Origin: Episyrphus balteatus | Taxonomy: Eukaryota; Arthropoda; Insecta; Diptera; Syrphidae | Length of the DNA stretch: 64,000 bases | Direction: 5' to 3' | NCBI RefSeq assembly: GCF_945859705.1 | Contig: NC_079138.1 | Location: forward strand, 558,001-622,000 | Part shown: piece by piece, positions 13,495 through 25,613 of the stretch | Layout of the letters: every line of letters begins with the position of its first letter | How positions within the stretch are numbered: position 1 is the stretch's first letter | Position numbers and translations under genes: made by a program | The notes under the pieces: model-generated | The model's input: the letters and a program-made list of their open reading frames with translations, nothing else | Databases searched by the model: none | What the model was told of the DNA's origin: nothing

Positions 13495-16400
13495 CAATTT
13501 TGAAAATGAAACTTAAATTTTGGCGAAAAAACTCAAAAATGTGTTTTTCTTTAATTTAAGTGCAATGACTATTTTAGCTTATTTGTTTCAAAGATACTAC
13601 TAATTTACAATAAAAAACTAAATTTCAAGTAAATCCATTAAGCAGTTTTGAAGGAATCGATTTTTGAAAATAAAAATTCATATTTTTTTAATAAAAAAAA
13701 ATTTCGTTGTATGAAAACTTTTTTCAATTTTGCACTATTATTTACTTTAATGGTTTTGTTTTGTAGATAATTTCCATATCAACATCATATCAAAATTTAA
13801 AGAAATTTCATCGAGCAGATTTTAAACAATTCAATTTTGAAAATGAAACTTAAATTTTGGCGAAAAAACTCAAAAATGTGTTTTTCTTTAATTTAAGTGC
13901 AATGACTATTTTAGCTTATTTGTTTCAAAGATACTACTAATTTACAATAAAAAACTAAATTTCAAGTAAATCCATTAAGCAGTTTTGAAGGAATCGATTT
14001 TTGAAAATAAAAATTCATATTTTTTTAATAAAAAAAAATTTCGTTGTATGAAAACTTTTTTCAATTTTGCACTATTATTTACTTTAATGGTTTTGTTTTG
14101 TAGATAATTTCCATATCAACATCATATCAAAATTTAAAGAAATTTCATCGAGCAGATTTTAAACAATTTAATTTTGAAAATGAAACTTAAATTTTGGCGA
14201 AAAAACTCAAAAATGTGTTTTTCTTTAATTTAAGTGCAATGACTATTTTAGCTTATTTGTTTCAAAGATACTACTAATTTACAATAAAAAACTAAATTTC
14301 AAGTAAATCCATTAAGCAGTTTTGAAGGAATCGATTTTTGAAAATAAAAATTCATATTTTTTTAATAAAAAAAAATTTCGTTGTATGAAAACTTTTTTCA
14401 ATTTTGCACTATTATTTACTTTAATGGTTTTGTTTTGTAGATAATTTCCATATCAACATCATATCAAAATTTAAAGAAATTTCATCGAGCAGATTTTAAA
14501 CAATTCAATTTTGAAAATGAAACTTAAATTTTGGCGAAAAAACTCAAAAATGTGTTTTTCTTTAATTTAAGTGCAATGACTATTTTAGCTTATTTGTTTC
14601 AAAGATACTACTAATTTACAATAAAAAACTAAATTTCAAGTAAATCCATTAAGCAGTTTTGAAGGAATCGATTTTTGAAAATAAAAATTCATATTTTTTT
14701 AATAAAAAAAAATTTCGTTGTATGAAAACTTTTTTCAATTTTGCACTATTATTTACTTTAATGGTTTTATTTGGTAGATAATTTCCATATCAACATCATA
14801 TCAAAATTTAAAGAAATTTCATCGAGCAGATTTTAAACAATTTAATTTTGAAAATGAAACTTAAATTTTGGCGAAAAAACTCAAAAATGTGTTTTTCTTT
14901 AATTTAAGTGCAATGACTATTTTAGCTTATTTGTTTCAAAGATACTACTAATTTACAATAAAAAACTAAATTTCAAGTAAATCCATTAAGCAGTTTTGAA
15001 GGAATCGATTTTTGAAAATAAAAATTCATATTTTTTTAATAAAAAAAAATTTCGTTGTATGAAAACTTTTTTCAATTTTGCACTATTATTTACTTTAATG
15101 GTTTTGTTTTGTAGATAATTTCCATATCAACATCATATCAAAATTTAAAGAAATTTCATCGAGCAGATTTTAAACAATTTAATTTTGAAAATGAAACTTA
15201 AATTTTGGCGAAAAAACTCAAAAATGTGTTTTTCTTTAATTTAAGTGCAATGACTATTTTAGCTTATTTGTTTCAAAGATACTACTAATTTACAATAAAA
15301 AACTAAATTTCAAGTAAATCCATTAAGCAGTTTTGAAGGAATCGATTTTTGAAAATAAAAATTCATATTTTTTTAATAAAAAAAAATTTCGTTGTATGAA
15401 AACTTTTTTCAATTTTGCACTATTATTTACTTTAATGGTTTTGTTTTGTAGATAATTTCCATATCAACATCATATCAAAATTTAAAGAAATTTCATCGAG
15501 CAGATTTTAAACAATTTAATTTTGAAAATGAAACTTAAATTTTGGCGAAAAAACTCAAAAATGTGTTTTTCTTTAATTTAAGTGCAATGACTATTTTAGC
15601 TTATTTGTTTCAAAGATACTACTAATTTACAATAAAAAACTAAATTTCAAGTAAATCCATTAAGCAGTTTTGAAGGAATCGATTTTTGAAAATAAAAATT
15701 CATATTTTTTTAATAAAAAAAAATTTCGTTGTATGAAAACTTTTTTCAATTTTGCACTATTATTTACTTTAATGGTTTTGTTTTGTAGATAATTTCCATA
15801 TTAACATCATATCAAAATTTAAAGAAATTTCATCGAGCAGATTTTAAACAATTCAATTTTGAAAATGAAACTTAAATTTTGGCGAAAAAACTCAAAAATG
15901 TGTTTTTCTTTAATTTAAGTGCAATGACTATTTTAGCTTATTTGTTTCAAAGATACTACTAATTTACAATAAAAAACTAAATTTCAAGTAAATCCATTAA
16001 GCAGTTTTGAAGGAATCGATTTTTGAAAATAAAAATTCATATTTTTTTAATAAAAAAAAATTTCGTTGTATGAAAACTTTTTTCAATTTTGCACTATTAT
16101 TTACTTTAATGGTTTTATTTGGTAGATAATTTCCATATCAACATCATATCAAAATTTAAAGAAATTTCATCGAGCAGATTTTAAACAATTTAATTTTGAA
16201 AATGAAACTTAAATTTTGGCGAAAAAACTCAAAAATGTGTTTTTCTTTAATTTAAGTGCAATGACTATTTTAGCTTATTTGTTTCAAAGATACTACTAAT
16301 TTACAATAAAAAACTAAATTTCAAGTAAATCCATTAAGCAGTTTTGAAGGAATCGATTTTTGAAAATAAAAATTCATATTTTTTTAATAAAAAAAAATTT

Positions 16401-19400
16401 CGTTGTATGAAAACTTTTTTCAATTTTGCACTATTATTTACTTTAATGGTTTTGTTTTGTAGATAATTTCCATATCAACATCATATCAAAATTTAAAGAA
16501 ATTTCATCGAGCAGATTTTAAACAATTTAATTTTGAAAATGAAACTTAAATTTTGGCGAAAAAACTCAAAAATGTGTTTTTCTTTAATTTAAGTGCAATG
16601 ACTATTTTAGCTTATTTGTTTCAAAGATACTACTAATTTACAATAAAAAACTAAATTTCAAGTAAATCCATTAAGCAGTTTTGAAGGAATCGATTTTTGA
16701 AAATAAAAATTCATATTTTTTTAATAAAAAAAAATTTCGTTGTATGAAAACTTTTTTCAATTTTGCACTATTATTTACTTTAATGGTTTTATTTGGTAGA
16801 TAATTTCCATATCAACATCATATCAAAATTTAAAGAAATTTCATCGAGCAGATTTTAAACAATTTAATTTTGAAAATGAAACTTAAACTTTGGCGAAAAA
16901 ACTCAAAAATGTGTTTTTCTTTAATTTAAGTGCAATGACTATTTTAGCTTATTTGTTTCAAAGATACTACTAATTTACAATAAAAAACTAAATTTCAAGT
17001 AAATCCATTAAGCAGTTTTGAAGGAATCGATTTTTGAAAATAAAAATTCATATTTTTTTAATAAAAAAAAATTTCGTTGTATGAAAACAATTTTGCACTA
17101 TTATTTACTTTAATGGTTTTATTTGGTAGATAATTTCCATATCAACATCATATCAAAATTTAAAGAAATTTCATCGAGCAGATTTTAAACAATTCAATTT
17201 TGAAAATGAAACTTAAATTTTGGCGAAAAAACTCAAAAATGTGTTTTTCTTTAATTTAAGTGCAATGACTATTTTAGCTTATTTGTTTCAAAGATACTAC
17301 TAATTTACAATAAAAAACTAAATTTCAAGTAAATCCATTAAGCAGTTTTGAAGGAATCGATTTTTGAAAATAAAAATTCATATTTTTTTAATAAAAAAAA
17401 ATTTCGTTGTATGAAAACTTTTTTCAATTTTGCACTATTATTTACTTTAATGGTTTTGTTTTGTAGATAATTTCCATATCAACATCATATCAAAATTTAA
17501 AGAAATTTCATCGAGCAGATTTTAAACAATTTAATTTTGAAAATGAAACTTAAATTTTGGCGAAAAAACTCAAAAATGTGTTTTTCTTTAATTTAAGTGC
17601 AATGACTATTTTAGCTTATTTGTTTCAAAGATACTACTAATTTACAATAAAAAACTAAATTTCAAGTAAATCCATTAAGCAGTTTTGAAGGAATCGATTT
17701 TTGAAAATAAAAATTCATATTTTTTTAATAAAAAAAAATTTCGTTGTATGAAAACTTTTTTCAATTTTGCACTATTATTTACTTTAATGGTTTTGTTTTG
17801 TAGATAATTTCCATATTAACATCATATCAAAATTTAAAGAAATTTCATCGAGCAGATTTTAAACAATTCAATTTTGAAAATGAAACTTAAATTTTGGCGA
17901 AAAAACTCAAAAATGTGTTTTTCTTTAATTTAAGTGCAATGACTATTTTAGCTTATTTGTTTCAAAGATACTACTAATTTACAATAAAAAACTAAATTTC
18001 AAGTAAATCCATTAAGCAGTTTTGAAGGAATCGATTTTTGAAAATAAAAATTCATATTTTTTTAATAAAAAAAAATTTCGTTGTATGAAAACTTTTTTCA
18101 ATTTTGCACTATTATTTACTTTAATGGTTTTGTTTTGTAGATAATTTCCATATCAACATCATATCAAAATTTAAAGAAATTTCATCGAGCAGATTTTAAA
18201 CAATTCAATTTTGAAAATGAAACTTAAATTTTGGCGAAAAAACTCAAAAATGTGTTTTTCTTTAATTTAAGTGCAATGACTATTTTAGCTTATTTGTTTC
18301 AAAGATACTACTAATTTACAATAAAAAACTAAATTTCAAGTAAATCCATTAAGCAGTTTTGAAGGAATCGATTTTTGAAAATAAAAATTCATATTTTTTT
18401 AATAAAAAAAAATTTCGTTGTATGAAAACTTTTTTCAATTTTGCACTATTATTTACTTTAATGGTTTTGTTTTGTAGATAATTTCCATATTAACATCATA
18501 TCAAAATTTAAAGAAATTTCATCGAGCAGATTTTAAACAATTCAATTTTGAAAATGAAACTTAAATTTTGGCGAAAAAACTCAAAAATGTGTTTTTCTTT
18601 AATTTAAGTGCAATGACTATTTTAGCTTATTTGTTTCAAAGATACTACTAATTTACAATAAAAAACTAAATTTCAAGTAAATCCATTAAGCAGTTTTGAA
18701 GGAATCGATTTTTGAAAATAAAAATTCATATTTTTTTAATAAAAAAAAATTTCGTTGTATGAAAACTTTTTTCAATTTTGCACTATTATTTACTTTAATG
18801 GTTTTGTTTTGTAGATAATTTCCATATCAACATCATATCAAAATTTAAAGAAATTTCATCGAGCAGATTTTAAACAATTTAATTTTGAAAATGAAACTTA
18901 AATTTTGGCGAAAAAACTCAAAAATGTGTTTTTCTTTAATTTAAGTGCAATGACTATTTTAGCTTATTTGTTTCAAAGATACTACTAATTCACAATAAAA
19001 AACTAAATTTCAAGTAAATCCATTAAGCAGTTTTGAAGGAATCGATTTTTGAAAATAAAAATTCATATTTTTTTAATAAAAAAAAATTTCGTTGTATGAA
19101 AACTTTTTTCAATTTTGCACTATTATTTACTTTAATGGTTTTGTTTTGTAGATAATTTTCATATCAACATCATATCAAAATTTAAAGAAATTTCATCGAG
19201 CAGATTTTAAACAATTTAATTTTGAAAATGAAACTTAAATTTTGGCGAAAAAACTCAAAAATGTGTTTTTCTTTAATTTAAGTGCAATGACTATTTTAGC
19301 TTATTTGTTTCAAAGATACTACTAATTTACAATAAAAAACTAAATTTCAAGTAAATCCATTAAGCAGTTTTGAAGGAATCGATTTTTGAAAATAAAAATT

Positions 19401-22400
19401 CATATTTTTTTAATAAAAAAAAATTTCGTTGTATGAAAACTTTTTTCAATTTTGCACTATTATTTACTTTAATGGTTTTGTTTTGTAGATAATTTCCATA
19501 TTAACATCATATCAAAATTTAAAGAAATTTCATCGAGCAGATTTTAAACAATTCAATTTTGAAAATGAAACTTAAATTTTGGCGAAAAAACTCAAAAATG
19601 TGTTTTTCTTTAATTTAAGTGCAATGACTATTTTAGCTTATTTGTTTCAAAGATACTACTAATTTACAATAAAAAACTAAATTTCAAGTAAATCCATTAA
19701 GCAGTTTTGAAGGAATCGATTTTTGAAAATAAAAATTCATATTTTTTTAATAAAAAAAAATTTCGTTGTATGAAAACTTTTTTCAATTTTGCACTATTAT
19801 TTACTTTAATGGTTTTGTTTTGTAGATAATTTCCATATCAACATCATATCAAAATTTAAAGAAATTTCATCGAGCAGATTTTAAACAATTCAATTTTGAA
19901 AATGAAACTTAAATTTTGGCGAAAAAACTCAAAAATGTGTTTTTCTTTAATTTAAGTGCAATGACTATTTTAGCTTATTTGTTTCAAAGATACTACTAAT
20001 TTACAATAAAAAACTAAATTTCAAGTAAATCCATTAAGCAGTTTTGAAGGAATCGATTTTTGAAAATAAAAATTCATATTTTTTTAATAAAAAAAAATTT
20101 CGTTGTATGAAAACTTTTTTCAATTTTGCACTATTATTTACTTTAATGGTTTTATTTGGTAGATAATTTCCATATCAACATCATATCAAAATTTAAAGAA
20201 ATTTCATCGAGCAGATTTTAAACAATTTAATTTTGAAAATGAAACTTAAATTTTGGCGAAAAAACTCAAAAATGTGTTTTTCTTTAATTTAAGTGCAATG
20301 ACTATTTTAGCTTATTTGTTTCAAAGATACTACTAATTTACAATAAAAAACTAAATTTCAAGTAAATCCATTAAGCAGTTTTGAAGGAATCGATTTTTGA
20401 AAATAAAAATTCATATTTTTTTAATAAAAAAAAATTTCGTTGTATGAAAACTTTTTTCAATTTTGCACTATTATTTACTTTAATGGTTTTATTTGGTAGA
20501 TAATTTCCATATCAACATCATATCAAAATTTAAAGAAATTTCATCGAGCAGATTTTAAACAATTTAATTTTGAAAATGAAACTTAAATTTTGGCGAAAAA
20601 ACTCAAAAATGTGTTTTTCTTTAATTTAAGTGCAATGACTATTTTAGCTTATTTGTTTCAAAGATACTACTAATTTACAATAAAAAACTAAATTTCAAGT
20701 AAATCCATTAAGCAGTTTTGAAGGAATCGATTTTTGAAAATAAAAATTCATATTTTTTTAATAAAAAAAAATTTCGTTGTATGAAAACTTTTTTCAATTT
20801 TGCACTATTATTTACTTTAATGGTTTTGTTTTGTAGATAATTTCCATATTAACATCATATCAAAATTTAAAGAAATTTCATCGAGCAGATTTTAAACAAT
20901 TCAATTTTGAAAATGAAACTTAAATTTTGGCGAAAAAACTCAAAAATGTGTTTTTCTTTAATTTAAGTGCAATGACTATTTTAGCTTATTTGTTTCAAAG
21001 ATACTACTAATTTACAATAAAAAACTAAATTTCAAGTAAATCCATTAAGCAGTTTTGAAGGAATCGATTTTTGAAAATAAAAATTCATATTTTTTTAATA
21101 AAAAAAAATTTCGTTGTATGAAAACTTTTTTCAATTTTGCACTATTATTTACTTTAATGGTTTTATTTGGTAGATAATTTCCATATCAACATCATATCAA
21201 AATTTAAAGAAATTTCATCGAGCAGATTTTAAACAATTTAATTTTGAAAATGAAACTTAAATTTTGGCGAAAAAACTCAAAAATGTGTTTTTCTTTAATT
21301 TAAGTGCAATGACTATTTTAGCTTATTTGTTTCAAAGATACTACTAATTTACAATAAAAAACTAAATTTCAAGTAAATCCATTAAGCAGTTTTGAAGGAA
21401 TCGATTTTTGAAAATAAAAATTCATATTTTTTTAATAAAAAAAAATTTCGTTGTATGAAAACTTTTTTCAATTTTGCACTATTATTTACTTTAATGGTTT
21501 TGTTTTGTAGATAATTTCCATATCAACATCATATCAAAATTTAAAGAAATTTCATCGAGCAGATTTTAAACAATTTAATTTTGAAAATGAAACTTAAATT
21601 TTGGCGAAAAAACTCAAAAATGTGTTTTTCTTTAATTTAAGTGCAATGACTATTTTAGCTTATTTGTTTCAAAGATACTACTAATTTACAATAAAAAACT
21701 AAATTTCAAGTAAATCCATTAAGCAGTTTTGAAGGAATCGATTTTTGAAAATAAAAATTCATATTTTTTTAATAAAAAAAAATTTCGTTGTATGAAAACT
21801 TTTTTCAATTTTGCACTATTATTTACTTTAATGGTTTTGTTTTGTAGATAATTTCCATATCAACATCATATCAAAATTTAAAGAAATTTCATCGAGCAGA
21901 TTTTAAACAATTTAATTTTGAAAATGAAACTTAAATTTTGGCGAAAAAACTCAAAAATGTGTTTTTCTTTAATTTAAGTGCAATGACTATTTTAGCTTAT
22001 TTGTTTTAAAGATACTACTAATTTACAATAAAAAACTAAATTTCAAGTAAATCCATTAAGCAGTTTTGAAGGAATCGATTTTTGAAAATAAAAATTCATA
22101 TTTTTTTAATAAAAAAAAATTTCGTTGTATGAAAACTTTTTTCAATTTTGCACTATTATTTACTTTAATGGTTTTGTTTTGTAGATAATTTCCATATCAA
22201 CATCATATCAAAATTTAAAGAAATTTCATCGAGCAGATTTTAAACAATTTAATTTTGAAAATGAAACTTAAATTTTGGCGAAAAAACTCAAAAATGTGTT
22301 TTTCTTTAATTTAAGTGCAATGACTATTTTAGCTTATTTGTTTCAAAGATACTACTAATTTACAATAAAAAACTAAATTTCAAGTAAATCCATTAAGCAG

Positions 22401-23827
22401 TTTTGAAGGAATCGATTTTTGAAAATAAAAATTCATATTTTTTTAATAAAAAAAAATTTCGTTGTATGAAAACTTTTTTCAATTTTGCACTATTATTTAC
22501 TTTAATGGTTTTGTTTTGTAGATAATTTCCATATCAACATCATATCAAAATTTAAAGAAATTTCATCGAGCAGATTTTAAACAATTCAATTTTGAAAATG
22601 AAACTTAAATTTTGGCGAAAAAACTCAAAAATGTGTTTTTCTTTAATTTAAGTGCAATGACTATTTTAGCTTATTTGTTTCAAAGATACTACTAATTTAC
22701 AATAAAAAACTAAATTTCAAGTAAATCCATTAAGCAGTTTTGAAGGAATCGATTTTTGAAAATAAAAATTCATATTTTTTTAATAAAAAAAAATTTCGTT
22801 GTATGAAAACTTTTTTCAATTTTGCACTATTATTTACTTTAATGGTTTTGTTTTGTAGATAATTTCCATATCAACATCATATCAAAATTTAAAGAAATTT
22901 CATCGAGCAGATTTTAAACAATTCAATTTTGAAAATGAAACTTAAATTTTGGCGAAAAAACTCAAAAATGTGTTTTTCTTTAATTTAAGTGCAATGACTA
23001 TTTTAGCTTATTTGTTTCAAAGATACTACTAATTTACAATAAAAAACTAAATTTCAAGTAAATCCATTAAGCAGTTTTGAAGGAATCGATTTTTGAAAAT
23101 AAAAATTCATATTTTTTTAATAAAAAAAAATTTCGTTGTATGAAAACTTTTTTCAATTTTGCACTATTATTTACTTTAATGGTTTTGTTTTGTAGATAAT
23201 TTCCATATCAACATCATATCAAAATTTAAAGAAATTTCATCGAGCAGATTTTAAACAATTTAATTTTGAAAATGAAACTTAAATTTTGGCGAAAAAACTC
23301 AAAAATGTGTTTTTCTTTAATTTAAGTGCAATGACTATTTTAGCTTATTTGTTTCAAAGATACTACTAATTTACAATAAAAAACTAAATTTCAAGTAAAT
23401 CCATTAAGCAGTTTTGAAGGAATCGATTTTTGAAAATAAAAATTCATATTTTTTTAATAAAAAAAAATTTCGTTGTATGAAAACTTTTTTCAATTTTGCA
23501 CTATTATTTACTTTAATGGTTTTATTTGGTAGATAATTTCCATATCAACATCATATCAAAATTTAAAGAAATTTCATCGAGCAGATTTTAAACAATTTAA
23601 TTTTGAAAATGAAACTTAAATTTTGGCGAAAAAACTCAAAAATGTGTTTTTCTTTAATTTAAGTGCAATGACTATTTTAGCTTATTTGTTTCAAAGATAC
23701 TACTAATTTACAATAAAAAACTAAATTTCAAGTAAATCCATTAAGCAGTTTTGAAGGAATCGATTTTTGAAAATAAAAATTCATATTTTTTTAATAAAAA
23801 AAAATTTCGTTGTATGAAAACTTTTTT

Positions 23828-23847
23828 ACTTGCTCTATAGGGCAAGT
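23828..23847. repeat. Near-palindrome at left end of insert
   Basis: The 20-bp sequence beginning acttgctc and ending gggcaagt matches its own reverse complement at 18 of 20 positions. The mismatched pair is T at 23834 against G at 23841. Its outer arm is also the motif found inverted at 24536-24545, so the same sequence serves both as a local hairpin arm and as a terminal-type inverted repeat. This may be a transposase-binding or terminal structure; that is inference. Confidence 0.7.
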
Positions 23848-23948
23848 ATTGGTTTCGTGTAGAAAAAAAAAATCGAGGTTTTAATCAAAACCAACATTAC
23901 GATGATGGAGAAGATCAAAAAAGTGGTTTTCGTCATGCCGTCCGTCGG

Positions 23949-23996
23949 TCTGTGCGTGTGTGCGTCTGTGCGTCTGTGCGTCTGTGCGTCTGTGCG
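23949..23996. repeat. Octamer microsatellite (tctgtgcg)6
   Basis: Six consecutive 8-bp units of tctgtgcg inside the insert; the second unit reads tgtgtgcg. It is preceded by the related ccgtccgtcggtc. This is the only short-period tandem repeat in the window and the most G+C-rich part of it. Tandem octamers or tetramers of this cgtctgt type are common inside small transposons of insects, as far as I recall. Unit number would be expected to vary between copies of the element. Confidence 0.9.
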
Positions 23997-24380
23997 TCCA
24001 TCTGTACATCGAGCTAGGGCCTAAACGGGTGGATGGATTTGCTTGAAACTTGGTACAGATGATTTTTACGTAATTCCCTAGGTCCGTTTTTTTTATTTTT
24101 TTAATATCTCCAATTTAACGCATATCTCCCATATAACGTTTTCGAGGTATTTCAAATTTCTCGAAAACGGCTCTAACGATTTCGTTTAAATTTGGTGTGC
24201 GCAGTACTCTTATTGATTCCAACAAAACTGCGTTTTTAGTTTTTCTCAAAAAATGCCAAGAGCGGAAATATGGCGTTGCCGTTTTTCAAAAATTGACATG
24301 TTTTTTAAGTCCATATATTTCATCAAAGCATAAGTCAATTTTTTTCAAAATTTACAGACATCATAGGTATTGAAGTGTAA

Positions 24381-24481
24381 AATGTAAAAAAAAAATTAAA
24401 AAAAAAGTTTTTCAAAAAATTTTTAAAAAATTGAATTTTTTTAACTTTCGATTTTTTTTTTGTTTTTATTTTTTTTTTCTT
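24381..24481. other. A/T homopolymer-rich tract in insert
   Basis: About 100 bp made nearly entirely of runs of A followed by runs of T, with isolated g or c. The order (A-runs then T-runs) lets it fold back as a weak hairpin. No gene or regulatory site is recognisable. Confidence 0.8.
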
Positions 24482-24535
24482 CACAAAATCTTAAATTTCC
24501 AATAGATATTTAAGATAAAGATGCTTTGAACTACA

Positions 24536-24563
24536 AGAGCAAGTACGTGCGACCCAGTCGTGC
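24536..24563. repeat. Right-end inverted repeat and hairpin of insert
   Basis: agagcaagta (24536-24545) is the exact reverse complement of 23827-23836. Immediately after it, gtgcgac (24547-24553), a cca loop and gtcgtgc (24557-24563) form a 7-bp stem with two G-T wobbles. The element then ends in attta. The asymmetry, with the inverted repeat terminal on the left but 24 bp in from the right junction, is unusual for a simple TIR transposon. Confidence 0.6.
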
Positions 24564-25608
24564 ATTTTATTCAATTTTGCACTATTATTTACTTTAATGG
24601 TTTTGTTTTGTAGATAATTTCCATATTAACATCATATCAAAATTTAAAGAAATTTCATCGAGCAGATTTTAAACAATTTAATTTTGAAAATGAAACTTAA
24701 ATTTTGGCGAAAAAACTCAAAAATGTGTTTTTCTTTAATTTAAGTGCAATGACTATTTTAGCTTATTTGTTTCAAAGATACTACTAATTTACAATAAAAA
24801 ACTAAATTTCAAGTAAATCCATTAAGCAGTTTTGAAGGAATCGATTTTTGAAAATAAAAATTCATATTTTTTTAATAAAAAAAAATTTCGTTGTATGAAA
24901 ACTTTTTTCAATTTTGCACTATTATTTACTTTAATGGTTTTGTTTTGTAGATAATTTCCATATTAACATCATATCAAAATTTAAAGAAATTTCATCGAGC
25001 AGATTTTAAACAACTTAATTTTGAAAATGAAACTTAAATTTTGGCGAAAAAACTCAAAAATGTGTTTTTCTTTAATTTAAGTGCAATGACTATTTTAGCT
25101 TATTTGTTTCAAAGATACTACTAATTAACAATAAAAAACTAAATTTCAAGTAAATCCATTAAGCAGTTTTGAAGGAATCGATTTTTGAAAATAAAAATTC
25201 ATATTTTTTTAATAAAAAAAAATTTCGTTGTATGAAAACTTTTTTCAATTTTGCACTATTATTTACTTTAATGGTTTTGTTTTGTAGATAATTTCCATAT
25301 CAACATCATATCAAAATTTAAAGAAATTTCATCGAGCAGATTTTAAACAATTCAATTTTGAAAATGAAACTTAAATGTTGGCGAAAAAACTCAAAAATGT
25401 GTTTTTCTTTAATTTAAGTGCAATGACTATTTTAGCTTATTTGTTTCAAAGATACTACTAATTTACAATAAAAAACTAAATTTCAAGTAAATCCATTAAG
25501 CAGTTTTGAAGGAATCGATTTTTGAAAATAAAAATTCATATTTTTTTAATAAAAAAAAATTTCGTTGTATGAAAACTTTTTTCAATTTTGCACTATTATT
25601 TACTTTAA

Positions 25609-25613
25609 ACAAT
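25609..25613. other. 75-bp deletion junction in a monomer
   Basis: tatttacttt is joined directly to aaacaattc. Anchor spacing across it is 262 bp (25382 to 25644) instead of 337. The removed 75 bp ends in the TTTAA also retained at the junction, consistent with slippage or microhomology-mediated joining. It occurs once in the window. Confidence 0.88.

Larger units (their letters stand above)
1..23827. repeat. 337-bp satellite array, left block
   Basis: Tandem head-to-tail copies of a 337-bp monomer, all in one orientation. Anchor ATGs at 21, 358, 695 and 1032 are each 337 bp apart, and the register persists to the insert at 23828. Most copies differ by only a few bases. The commonest polymorphisms are tggttttg versus tggtttta (the A form always with ggtag in place of tgtag), atatcaac versus atattaac, and acaatttaatt versus acaattcaatt. 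Small private changes include one extra A near 5437, a 4-bp TGTA insertion at 6815-6818 and a 7-bp deletion at 17088/17089. The first bases continue an upstream monomer, so the array extends beyond the window. No gene, promoter or RNA gene is visible on either strand. The role is inferred to be structural heterochromatin. Confidence 0.98.
23828..24569. mobile_element. 742-bp insert, probable non-autonomous transposon
   Basis: Non-satellite sequence interrupting the monomer T-run in gaaaactttttt|caattttg. The net addition is 744 bp: 742 bp plus a 2-bp TT present on both sides, with no satellite bases lost. The left end is a near-palindrome. A 10-bp inverted repeat (tacttgctct at 23827-23836, complement at 24536-24545) lies close to both ends. 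The right end carries an imperfect hairpin at 24547-24563. Inside are an octamer microsatellite, a less A+T-rich stretch around 24001-24340 and an A/T homopolymer-rich stretch. There is no transposase, reverse transcriptase or long ORF, so it cannot move by itself. Superfamily is undetermined. A MITE-like DNA element is my best reading; a Helitron-like element or a chimeric fragment is possible. Strand is arbitrary. Confidence 0.72.
23826..24571. other. TT target-site duplication bounding the insert
   Basis: In intact monomers the site reads c-TTTTTT-caattttg. Here six Ts precede the insert (to 23827) and two Ts (24570-24571) follow it before caattttg resumes. Total length fits a 2-bp duplication of TT. 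Because the target is a T-run, the exact breakpoints are ambiguous, and a blunt insertion carrying its own Ts cannot be excluded. Confidence 0.55.

Noticed and set aside
23902..24024. 40-codon ORF starting atgatggag in the insert
   Set aside because: More than half of it is a translation of the octamer microsatellite and its borders, it has no recognisable domain, and it is much shorter than any transposase.
24547..24569. Helitron 3' end at the right side of the insert
   Set aside because: There is a hairpin near the end, but no CTRR terminus, no TC at the left end, and the insertion is in a T-run with apparent TT duplication and not between A and T.
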